Assembly: GCF_029392895.1 (NCBI RefSeq) | Contig: NZ_CP114200.1 | Location: 5,896,501-5,960,500 of the forward strand | Reading direction: 5' to 3' | Source: Streptomyces sp. 71268 | GTDB lineage: Bacteria > Actinomycetota > Actinomycetes > Streptomycetales > Streptomycetaceae | Length of the DNA: 64,000 bases | Shown: positions 43,985-51,300 of the stretch, in pieces | How positions within the stretch are numbered: position 1 is the first letter of the stretch | Layout of the letters: every line of letters begins with the position of its first letter | Translations under genes and position numbers: made by a program | The notes under the pieces: model-generated | What the model was told of the DNA's origin: nothing | The model's database searches: none | Seen by the model: the letters and a program-made list of their open reading frames with translations, nothing else

Positions 43985-44227
43985 GTGAGCACTAAGGCCA
44001 AGAAGAACGCCCTGCGCGCCGGTACGATCACCGCCGGGCTGACGTTGATGCTGCTGATGTCGTCCCCCGCGTTCGCGCTCACCCGCGACGACGGTGACGA
44101 CCCGGGTCCGGGTCTGAGCGTCATGGAGACGCTCGGCCTCTACGTCGCCGCTCCCATCGTGTCGTTCCTCGTGATCGCGGGCCTCGTGATGATCGGCAGC
44201 AAGAGCGACAAGCAGACCACGAGCTGA
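43985..44227 (+). CDS. Small secreted/membrane protein, possibly leaderless
   Basis: 80 residues from GTG 43985. A basic start (STKAKKNALRAG) and hydrophobic stretch (TITAGLTLMLLMSSPAFALT) look like a signal peptide with a possible cleavage after AFA. A short acidic Asp/Gly loop follows (RDDGDDPGPG), then a C-terminal TM (LYVAAPIVSFLVIAGLVMI) and a polar tail. Single TM anchoring with the acidic loop outside is likely. There is no Shine-Dalgarno; TAAATT ends 6 bases before the GTG, as expected for a leaderless mRNA. Followed by a strong terminator. Function unknown. Confidence 0.75.
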   Translation: MSTKAKKNALRAGTITAGLTLMLLMSSPAFALTRDDGDDPGPGLSVMETLGLYVAAPIVSFLVIAGLVMIGSKSDKQTTS

Positions 44228-44244
44228 AGCCCCGCTCCACCGTC

Positions 44245-44274
44245 AGGCGCTCGCGGCGCACGCCGTGAGCGCCT
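44245..44274 (+). terminator. Strong terminator after the small membrane protein
   Basis: AGGCGCTC-CGGCG pairs with CGCCG-GAGCGCCT around a CA loop (8 bp plus 5 bp, one internal mismatch), followed by TT. Begins 18 bases after the stop at 44227. The remaining bases to the LysR gene (44275-44559) hold only degenerate CCGTGAGCC-type repeats. Confidence 0.75.
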
Positions 44275-44559
44275 TTGGTGTGCCCGGACTTCGGGGCCGT
44301 ATCCGCTAGCGCGCGCTGGCCCGCCGCCCGGCCACACGCCTACGACCCCCGCCTCCACCCGTACGGCCCCTGACCGCGCACGTACGACCGCCGCGCCGCC
44401 GCTCACCGCACCGCCGTGGGCCACCGCACCACCGTGAGCCGTCGAGCCGAACCGTGAGCCGTGGCCCGGCCCCGTGGGCCGTCGGCCGGGTGGGGGAGGC
44501 GTTGGGTCCGGGCGTGCGCGGTGGGCTCCGCGCGGGGCCGGGCTGGGTAGCGTTTGCCC

Positions 44560-45555
44560 ATGGCGGACTGGGATGTCAGAAAGCTCCGCGTGCTGCGCAC
44601 CCTCGATGAGCTGGGTACGGTCACCGCGACCGCCCAGGCCCTGCGCATGACGCCGTCGGCGGTCTCGCAGCAGCTCTCGGGGCTGGCCAAGCAGTTGGAC
44701 GTGCCGCTGCTTGAGGCGCACGGGCGGCGGGTGCGGCTGACGGACGCCGCCCGACTCGTACTGCGACACACCGAGGAGGTCTTCGCCCAGTTGGAGCGGG
44801 CGGAGGCGGAGTTGGCCGGGTACCGGCGCGGGGAGAGCGGGCGGGTACGGGTCGGCGCGTTCAGTACCGCCATCCCCGCCCTCGTGGTGCCCGCCGCCCA
44901 GCGACTGCGCCGCCGCTACCCCGCTCTTGAGGTGCGGGTGCACCAGGCCGAGGCGGCGGAGGCGTACGAACTGCTCGCCCGGGGGACCGTCGACCTGGCC
45001 CTGTCGCTGGCCGCGCACGCGCCGCCGGCGCGGGACCCGAAGTTCGCGCGCGTACCCCTGCTCGCCGACCCCCTGGACGTCGCGCTGCCCGCCCGGCATC
45101 CGCTGGCCGCCGCGCCCGACCTGCGCCTCGCGGACCTGGCGGGGGAAGCGTGGATCTACGGCAGCAGCGGGCCCTGGTCGGAGATCACCACCGTCGCGTG
45201 CCAGGCGGCCGGATTCGTACCCGAGCAGGCGCACGCCGCCGCCGACTGGCCCTCGATCCTGGCCCTGGTCGCCGCCGGGATGGGCGTCGCGCTGGTGCCG
45301 AGGATGGCCATGGCCGCGGAGTACGGCGGCGCTGACCCGGCGGTCGCCGTGCGGGTGCTCCGTGCCGACCGGCCGTGCCGGCACGTCGTGGCCGCCGTGC
45401 GCAAGGGGGCCGAGGGGGCGCCGGGCCCCGCCCGGGTGCTGGACGCGCTACACGCCGTGGCGGCCGCGCGGCCCGGCCAGCCGACGGCGCGACGCATCGA
45501 ACCGCTTCCGGGCGTGGCCCGTGCGGGAAAGGGCAAGAACGTTCAGCTCAACTGA
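44560..45555 (+). CDS. LysR-family transcriptional regulator
   Basis: 331 residues. N-terminal winged helix-turn-helix: LRTLDELGTVTATAQALRM and TPSAVSQQLSGLAKQLDVPL, about 10-55. The effector domain has two Rossmann-like lobes (RVRVGAFSTAIPALVVPAA; VDLALSLAAH; GMGVALVPRMA). It belongs to the subgroup often paired with a divergently encoded exporter, but no such gene is adjacent. ATG 44560 is used; a TTG two codons upstream is also in frame. No Shine-Dalgarno is clear. It lies 360 bases upstream of allantoicase, so regulating that gene is possible but unproven. Confidence 0.93.
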   Translation: MADWDVRKLRVLRTLDELGTVTATAQALRMTPSAVSQQLSGLAKQLDVPLLEAHGRRVRLTDAARLVLRHTEEVFAQLERAEAELAGYRRGESGRVRVGAFSTAIPALVVPAAQRLRRRYPALEVRVHQAEAAEAYELLARGTVDLALSLAAHAPPARDPKFARVPLLADPLDVALPARHPLAAAPDLRLADLAGEAWIYGSSGPWSEITTVACQAAGFVPEQAHAAADWPSILALVAAGMGVALVPRMAMAAEYGGADPAVAVRVLRADRPCRHVVAAVRKGAEGAPGPARVLDALHAVAAARPGQPTARRIEPLPGVARAGKGKNVQLN

Positions 45556-45917
45556 AAAGTCCGGTCAGAAACTTTCGATGGACCGGCGAGGTCGCGGCTG
45601 CCACGCTCGGGTAGCGGGCCAACCCCCGCGCAATTGCCACCCGTTCACCGCCGCCGCCTGCCGCTGCCCGTCCGCCACCCGTCACCCGCCGCCTGCCGTT
45701 CGTGCTCGTCCGCGCCGACCGCGCGCGTCCGTCCCGCCATCCGGCGCGGGCGCCCGGTGAGGCCCCCGCGCCCGGGCCAGGCGACCACGTCACCCGGGCT
45801 ACGCGAACCGCGCCACCCGGGCCAGGCGACGGCCACGCCACCTCCGCCAAGCGACCCGCCAAGCGAACCCACCCGGCGATCCCGCCAGGCGGCCCCGCCC
45901 ACGAAAGGCGATCCTCC
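45556..45917 (+). other. LysR-allantoicase intergenic region with nested palindrome
   Basis: No gene. CCGGTC (45561-45566) / GACCGG (45581-45586) enclose the AT-rich core GAAACTTTC (a 4-1-4 palindrome at about 45568-45576), just after the LysR stop. It could be a terminator or an operator for the downstream gene. Further along are two copies of CCCGGGCCAGGCGAC about 46 bases apart (about 45771 and 45817). Confidence 0.45.
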
Positions 45918-47156
45918 ATGCCGGCCAGCTCCGACGCGCACCCCGACCCGACCCCCGCGACCCCCGCCCCGCCGCCGCCCACACCCTCCGACACCGACAC
46001 CACCACCACCGACACCGCCCCCGGGGCCGACTCCCACGCCGACGCCGACGCGCGCCCGTACCGTGGCGGCGACCCGTACGCCGACTACCGGGGTAGCGAG
46101 TTCCCGTTCGCCGCGCTCGTGGACCTCGCCGACCGGCGGCTGGGCGGCGGGGTCGTCGCCGCCAACGACGAGTTCTTCGCGGAGCGCGAGAACCTGCTGC
46201 TGCCCGGGCCCGCGACGTTCGACCCGCGGGCCTTCGGCCACAAGGGCAAGGTGATGGACGGCTGGGAGACCCGGCGCCGCAGGGGCACGGGCGCCGACCA
46301 CCCCTTTCCGGCCGACGGGGACCACGACTGGGCGCTGCTCCGGCTCGGCGTGCCCGGCGTCGTCCACGGAGTGGTCGTGGACACCGCCCACTTTCGGGGG
46401 AACTACCCGCAGCGCGTCAGTGTCGAGGCCGCGGCCGTCCCGGGCACGCCGAGCGCGCGGGAGTTGCTCTCGGACGCGGTGCGCTGGGAGCCGCTGGTGC
46501 CGCCCACGCCCGTACGGGGCCACGCCGCCAACGGCTTCGCCGTCGACGCGGAGCGGCGCTTCACCCACCTGCGCCTGTGCCAGTACCCCGACGGCGGGAT
46601 CGCCCGGCTGCGGGTGCACGGCACGGTGGTCCCCGACCCCGAATGGTTGGGCCTGCTCGGCACCTTCGACCTGGCGTCGGTGGTGCACGGCGGGGCCGTC
46701 GAGGACGCGTCCGACCGCTTCTACTCACCCCCCACCAACATCATCCGCCCCGACCTGGCCCGCCAGATGGACGACGGCTGGGAGAACCGCCGGCGCCGGG
46801 AGCGGGGCAGCCACGACTGGGTGCGGTTCCGGCTCGCGGGGCACGGCGAGATCCGTGCCCTGGAGATCGACACCGCCTACCTCAAGGGCAACGCGGCGGG
46901 CTGGGCCGCGGTGTACGGCTGCGACGCCACGGCCGCCGACCCGGCCGACGAGGCGTCCTGGTACGAGATCCTGCCGCGCACCGCCCTGCGCCCCGACTCC
47001 CCGCACCGCTTCCGCCTCGCCGCCCCCGCCACCGCCACCCACCTGCGCCTCGACGTCTACCCGGACGGCGGCATCGCCCGGCTGCGCGCCCACGGCGCCC
47101 TGACCGCCACCGGCCAGGCCCGCCTAGTGGAGCGTTACGCGGCACTCACCGACTGA
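45918..47156 (+). CDS. alc: Allantoicase
   Basis: 412 residues. Hydrolyses allantoate to ureidoglycolate and urea in purine catabolism, giving nitrogen. Two homologous jelly-roll halves are visible, each with a KVMDGWETRRRR-type or MDDGWENRRRRERG motif followed by HDWALLRLG / HDWVRFRLA and a YPDGGIARLRVHG / YPDGGIARLRAHG ending, the signature of the allantoicase repeat. The first about 50 residues are a Thr/Pro/Asp-rich leader that adds length over a minimal enzyme. ATG 45918 has AAAGGCGA about 8 bases upstream; the longer frame to 45702 is Arg/Pro-rich and unlikely. Followed by the desaturase gene after 148 bases. Confidence 0.95.
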   Translation: MPASSDAHPDPTPATPAPPPPTPSDTDTTTTDTAPGADSHADADARPYRGGDPYADYRGSEFPFAALVDLADRRLGGGVVAANDEFFAERENLLLPGPATFDPRAFGHKGKVMDGWETRRRRGTGADHPFPADGDHDWALLRLGVPGVVHGVVVDTAHFRGNYPQRVSVEAAAVPGTPSARELLSDAVRWEPLVPPTPVRGHAANGFAVDAERRFTHLRLCQYPDGGIARLRVHGTVVPDPEWLGLLGTFDLASVVHGGAVEDASDRFYSPPTNIIRPDLARQMDDGWENRRRRERGSHDWVRFRLAGHGEIRALEIDTAYLKGNAAGWAAVYGCDATAADPADEASWYEILPRTALRPDSPHRFRLAAPATATHLRLDVYPDGGIARLRAHGALTATGQARLVERYAALTD

Positions 47157-47236
47157 CCCCGCGCCCCACGCGTCACACGGGCCGGGCGGAAGGCGACGGC
47201 TTGGCGTTTACGGACGCTTTAACCTACGTTGTCGTA

Positions 47237-47254
47237 ACCTACGGAACCGTAGGT
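47237..47254. promoter_or_regulatory. Perfect 18-bp palindrome upstream of desaturase
   Basis: ACCTACGGAACCGTAGGT is an exact 8+2+8 inverted repeat 51 bases before the GTG start of the desaturase. The left half-site AACCTACG is repeated at 47221-47228, 15 bases earlier. This resembles TetR-family operators controlling fatty-acid desaturase genes; no regulator gene is adjacent. Confidence 0.65.
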
Positions 47255-47304
47255 CGGACACGTCCCCAGTAGTCCGTTACTCCCCGTCCCCAGGAGTCCC
47301 CGCT

Positions 47305-48273
47305 GTGACCACCGCCATAACTCGTCGTCCGGGAAAGGCCGCATGGAGCGACAGCCAGTTGTTGTACGCGCTCGAAGAGGTCGTCGAGACCGAGCTGAAC
47401 CGGCATCTGGGCGTCGCCAAGGAATGGATGCCCCACGAGTACGTGCCGTGGAGCGACGGCCGTAACTTCGACGGTGTGATGGGCGGCGAGGCGTGGGCCC
47501 CCGACCAGTCCAAGGTCAGCTCGGTCGGCCGGGTGGCGCTGGTGGTCAACCTCCTCACCGAGGACAACCTGCCCAGCTACCACCACGAGATCGCCACCCT
47601 CTTCGGCCGGGACGGCGCCTGGGGCACCTGGGTGCACCGGTGGACCGCCGAGGAGGGCCGGCACGGCATCGTGATGCGGGACTACCTGCTCACCTCCCGC
47701 GCCGTCGACCCCGTCGAACTCGAACGCTTCCGCATGTCGCACATGTCGGAGGGGTTCGAGTCCGACAACGCGCACAGCATGCTGCACTCGATCGCGTACG
47801 TCGCTTTCCAGGAACTCGCCACCCGCATCTCGCACCGCAACACCGGTCACCACTCGGGCGACCCGGTGTGCGACCGGATGCTGGCGCGCATCGCCACCGA
47901 CGAGAACCTGCACATGGTCTTCTACCGCAACCTGCTCTCGGCGGCGTTCGAGATGGCCCCCGACCAGACCATGTGCGCGGTGCGCGACGTGGTGGTGGCC
48001 TTCCGGATGCCGGGCCACGGCATCCCCGGCTTCGAGCGGGCGGCGGCCCAGATGGCCATCGGCGGCATCTACAACCTGCGCATCCACCACGACGACGTGC
48101 TCCAGCCCGTGCTGCGCTACCTCAAGGTGCTGGAGATCTCCGGGCTCGGCCCGGACGGGCTCGCGGCACAGGAGGAGCTGGGCATGTTCATGGGCGGGCT
48201 CGACGAGCAGGCGACCCGCTTCGACGAGCGACGCGAGGCGCTGCTCGCCCGCCGGGCCGCCCGGGGCCGCTAG
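47305..48273 (+). CDS. Acyl-ACP desaturase-like ferritin-fold di-iron protein (DesA type)
   Basis: 322 residues, close to actinobacterial DesA. Di-iron ligands are placed as in acyl-ACP desaturases: Glu86 (LLTEDNLP), E117xxH120 (TAEEGRHG), Glu170 (AFQELA) and E200xxH203 (TDENLHM). The N-terminal ALEEVVETELNRHLGVAKEWMPHEYVPWSDGRNF segment is typical. It would introduce a double bond in acyl chains using O2 and reduced ferredoxin, adjusting membrane fluidity. Start GTG 47305 with AGGAG 9 bases upstream. A palindromic operator lies just before it. Convergent with pepN across a bidirectional terminator. Confidence 0.92.
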   Translation: MTTAITRRPGKAAWSDSQLLYALEEVVETELNRHLGVAKEWMPHEYVPWSDGRNFDGVMGGEAWAPDQSKVSSVGRVALVVNLLTEDNLPSYHHEIATLFGRDGAWGTWVHRWTAEEGRHGIVMRDYLLTSRAVDPVELERFRMSHMSEGFESDNAHSMLHSIAYVAFQELATRISHRNTGHHSGDPVCDRMLARIATDENLHMVFYRNLLSAAFEMAPDQTMCAVRDVVVAFRMPGHGIPGFERAAAQMAIGGIYNLRIHHDDVLQPVLRYLKVLEISGLGPDGLAAQEELGMFMGGLDEQATRFDERREALLARRAARGR

Positions 48274-48314
48274 CCCCCGCCCGGCGACGGCACGCGAGCC
48301 CCGCCACCACGCGA

Positions 48315-48352
48315 TCGGCCCCCGCCCCCCCACCAGGAGGGACGGGGGCCGA
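48315..48352. terminator. Bidirectional terminator between desaturase and pepN
   Basis: TCGGCCCCCG (48315-48324) and CGGGGGCCGA (48343-48352) form a perfect 10-bp stem; the C/G-rich loop can extend it. It lies between convergent genes. Confidence 0.65.
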
Positions 48353-48439
48353 CCCCTGTCCGTCGACGGTCGCGGCCCGCCTCTGCCACGCGGAAGCCTC
48401 AGCCCGCCGCTGCCGCGAGAGCGCTATGCCGCAGCCGCG

Positions 48440-51046
48440 CTATGCCGCCGCTGCCGCGTCGGCGTCAGCCCGCTGCGCACGCAGCGCCCGCTCAACGCCC
48501 GCGCGGTTCTCCGTCACCACGCGGCGCAGCGCCGCGCTCGGCTCGGCGCTGGCCAGCCACGCGTCCGTGGCGTCCAGCGTGGCCTGCGAGATCTGCAACG
48601 AGGGGTAGAGGCCCACCGCGATCTGCTGGGCGATCTCGTGGCTGCGGTCGTCCCAGACGCCCTTGACCGCCGCGAAGTACTTCTCCGCGTACGGCGCGAG
48701 CAGCTCGCGCTGGTCGGCCTGGACGAAGCCGTTGATGGCCGCCTCCTGCATGGCGTTGGGCAGCGTGTCCGACTCCACGACCGCCGCCCACACCTCCGCC
48801 TTGGCCTCCGGCGTCGGGCGCGCCGCGCGGGCGCTGGCCGCGTGCTGCTCGCCGGCCGAGGTCCTGTCCCGCTCCAGCTCGGCGTCGATCGCCGCGTCGT
48901 CGGCGCGGCCGGTGGCGGCCAGCCGCAGCAGCAGCGACCAGCGCAGGTCGGTGTCCACGGCCAGGCCCTCGATGGACTGGCTGCCGTCGAGCAGCGCGGC
49001 CAGCAGGTCCAGGTGCTCGTCGGTGCGGGCGGTCGCGGCGAACGCGCGGGCCCACGCCAACTGGTGGTCGCTGCCGGGCGCGGCGGCTCGCAGGTGCTCC
49101 AGCGCGGCCTCGCCCCACTTCGCGAGCCCGGTCTCGCGCCAGGCGGGAGCCGCGTACACGTCAAGGGCCAGCTTCACCTGGCGGTGCAGCGACTGCACGA
49201 CGCCGATGTCGGACTCCTTGCCGATGCCGGAGAGCACCAGCTCCAGGTAGTCGCGGGTGGCCAGCTCGCCGTCGCGGGTCATGTCCCACGCCGAGGCCCA
49301 GCACAGCGCGCGCGGCAGCGACTCGGCGAAGTCGCCCAGGTGCTGGGTGACCTGGCGCAGCGACTCCTCGTCCAGGCGCACCTTCGCGTACGACAGGTCG
49401 TCGTCGTTGAGCAGCACCACGGCGGGGCGCGGCTTGCCGACCAACTGCGGGACCGGCGTCAGCTCGCCGTCCACGTCCAGCTCGATCCGCCCCCAGTCCT
49501 CGCCGTCGGGCACCCCGGCACCGCGCACCAGCTTGCCGTTGGCGTCCAGGTCGTAGGCGCCGATCGCGATCCGGTGCGGGCGCGGCGTCGGCTCGCCCTT
49601 GGCGCCGGTGGGCAGCGCGGGGGCCTCCTGGCGGACGGCGAAGGAGGTGATGATCCCGTTCGCGTCGGTCTCGATCTCCGGGCGCAGGATGTTGATGCCG
49701 GCCGTCTCCAGCCACAGCTTCGACCACGTCTTCAGGTCGCGCCCGCTGGTCTCCTCAAGGGCGCCCAGCAGGTCGCTCAGCCGCGTGTTGCCGTACGCGT
49801 GGCGCTTGAAGTACGCCTGCACGCCACGGAAGAACTCGTCCTGCCCGACATAGGCCACGAGCTGCTTGAGGACGCTGGCGCCCTTGGCGTACGTGATGCC
49901 GTCGAAGTTGACCAGCACGTCGTCCAGGTCGTTGATCTCGGCCATGATCGGGTGCGTGGACGGCAACTGGTCCTGCCGGTAGGCCCAGGTCTTCATCGAG
50001 TTGGCGAACGTGGTCCACGAGTGCGGCCACTTCGAGCCCGGGGCGTACGCCTGGCAGGCGATGGAGGTGTAGGTGGCGAACGACTCGTTCAGCCACAGGT
50101 CGTTCCACCACTCCATGGTGACCAGGTCGCCGAACCACATGTGGGCCAGCTCGTGCAGGATCGTCTCGGCCCGCACCTCGTACGCCGCGTCGGTCACCTT
50201 GGACCGGAAGACGTACTGGTCGCGGATGGTGACCGCGCCCGCGTTCTCCATCGCGCCGGCGTTGAACTCCGGCACGAAGAGCTGGTCGTACTTGGCGAAC
50301 GGGTACGCGTAGTCGAACTTCTCCTCGAACCAGTCGAAGCCCTGCCGGGTGACCTCGAAGATCGCGTCCGCGTCCAGGAACTCGGCCAGCGAGGGGCGGC
50401 AGTAGATGCCCAGCGGCACCGAGCGCCCGTCCTTCTCGTACGTACTGTGCACGCTGTGGTACGGGCCGACGATCAGCGCCGTGATGTAGCTGGAGATGCG
50501 CGGCGTGGGCTCGAAGGTCCAGGTGCGGTCCTTCGGCTCGGGCGTCGGCGAGTTGGAGATCACCGTCCAGCCCTCCGGGGCCACCACGGTGAACTGGAAC
50601 GTCGCCTTCAGGTCCGGCTGCTCGAAGGACGCGAAGACCCGGCGCGCGTCAGGCACCTCGAACTGGGTGTACAGATACGCCTGCTGGTCCACCGGGTCGA
50701 CGAACCGGTGCAGCCCCTCGCCGGTGTTGGTGTACGCGCAGTCGGCCACGACGCGCAGCTCGTTGCGGCCCGCGCGCAGGTCGGGCAGCGCGATCCGGGA
50801 GTCGGCGAAGACCTCGGCCGCGTCCAGCGCCGTGCCGTTCAGCACCACCTCGTGCACCGCGGGCGCGACCAGGTCGATGAACGAGGAAGCGCCACCCTCG
50901 GCGCTGTCGAACCGGACCGTGGTCACCGAGCGGTAAGTGCCACCTTCCTGCGCGCCGGAGAGATCGAGCTCGATCTCGTACGCGTCGACGGTGAGCAGGC
51001 GCGCCCGCTCCTGCGCCTCTTCGCGGGTCAGATTCGTGCCAGGCAC
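48440..51046 (-). CDS. pepN: Aminopeptidase N (M1 family), copy 1
   Basis: 868 residues, normal for actinobacterial PepN. It removes N-terminal residues from peptides in the cytoplasm using zinc. Substrate-anchoring GAMEN is at 264-268; zinc ligands are His298 and His302 of HELAH with Glu321 of NESFATY; Glu299 is the general base. The N-terminal beta domain and the C-terminal ERAP1-like helical domain are intact. Start GTG 51046 (VPGTNLTREEA) has AGGAG 9 bases upstream; the longer frame to 51160 has no ribosome-binding site. A paralogue with the same start motif lies at 60774-63362. Confidence 0.96.
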   Translation of the reverse strand: MPGTNLTREEAQERARLLTVDAYEIELDLSGAQEGGTYRSVTTVRFDSAEGGASSFIDLVAPAVHEVVLNGTALDAAEVFADSRIALPDLRAGRNELRVVADCAYTNTGEGLHRFVDPVDQQAYLYTQFEVPDARRVFASFEQPDLKATFQFTVVAPEGWTVISNSPTPEPKDRTWTFEPTPRISSYITALIVGPYHSVHSTYEKDGRSVPLGIYCRPSLAEFLDADAIFEVTRQGFDWFEEKFDYAYPFAKYDQLFVPEFNAGAMENAGAVTIRDQYVFRSKVTDAAYEVRAETILHELAHMWFGDLVTMEWWNDLWLNESFATYTSIACQAYAPGSKWPHSWTTFANSMKTWAYRQDQLPSTHPIMAEINDLDDVLVNFDGITYAKGASVLKQLVAYVGQDEFFRGVQAYFKRHAYGNTRLSDLLGALEETSGRDLKTWSKLWLETAGINILRPEIETDANGIITSFAVRQEAPALPTGAKGEPTPRPHRIAIGAYDLDANGKLVRGAGVPDGEDWGRIELDVDGELTPVPQLVGKPRPAVVLLNDDDLSYAKVRLDEESLRQVTQHLGDFAESLPRALCWASAWDMTRDGELATRDYLELVLSGIGKESDIGVVQSLHRQVKLALDVYAAPAWRETGLAKWGEAALEHLRAAAPGSDHQLAWARAFAATARTDEHLDLLAALLDGSQSIEGLAVDTDLRWSLLLRLAATGRADDAAIDAELERDRTSAGEQHAASARAARPTPEAKAEVWAAVVESDTLPNAMQEAAINGFVQADQRELLAPYAEKYFAAVKGVWDDRSHEIAQQIAVGLYPSLQISQATLDATDAWLASAEPSAALRRVVTENRAGVERALRAQRADADAAAAA

Positions 51047-51164
51047 CTGGGCATCTCCTAACTTTTCGACGTACGTCAGCCGTAGTGACCAGCCATCCTT
51101 CCACGCCGCGCGGGGCGGCCCCGCTGAATATCGCGCCCATCCCGTGGCCGGTGCCGGCACGACG

Positions 51165-51201
51165 CGGCGGGGCGAGCCAATGGCGTCGGCTCGCCCCGCC
51201 G
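51165..51201. terminator. Second hairpin between subtilase and pepN
   Basis: CGGCGGGGCGAGCC (51165-51178) pairs perfectly with 51188-51201 (14 bp, 9-base loop). Together with the hairpin at 51209-51257 it makes a tandem terminator after the subtilase gene on the minus strand. Confidence 0.7.
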
Positions 51202-51208
51202 GGTGACA

Positions 51209-51257
51209 CCGGCCCCGCGGACCTCCGCCTGTCCGGGGCGAGGGTCCGCGGGGCCGG
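51209..51257. terminator. First terminator hairpin after the subtilase gene
   Basis: CCGGCCCCGCGGACC (51209-51223) pairs perfectly with 51243-51257 (15 bp, 19-base loop), 44 bases beyond the subtilase stop on the minus strand. Confidence 0.7.
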
Positions 51258-51300
51258 CCGCGTACTCGTACTACGGCGTGCTGCCGTCTACTGCCGCGTA

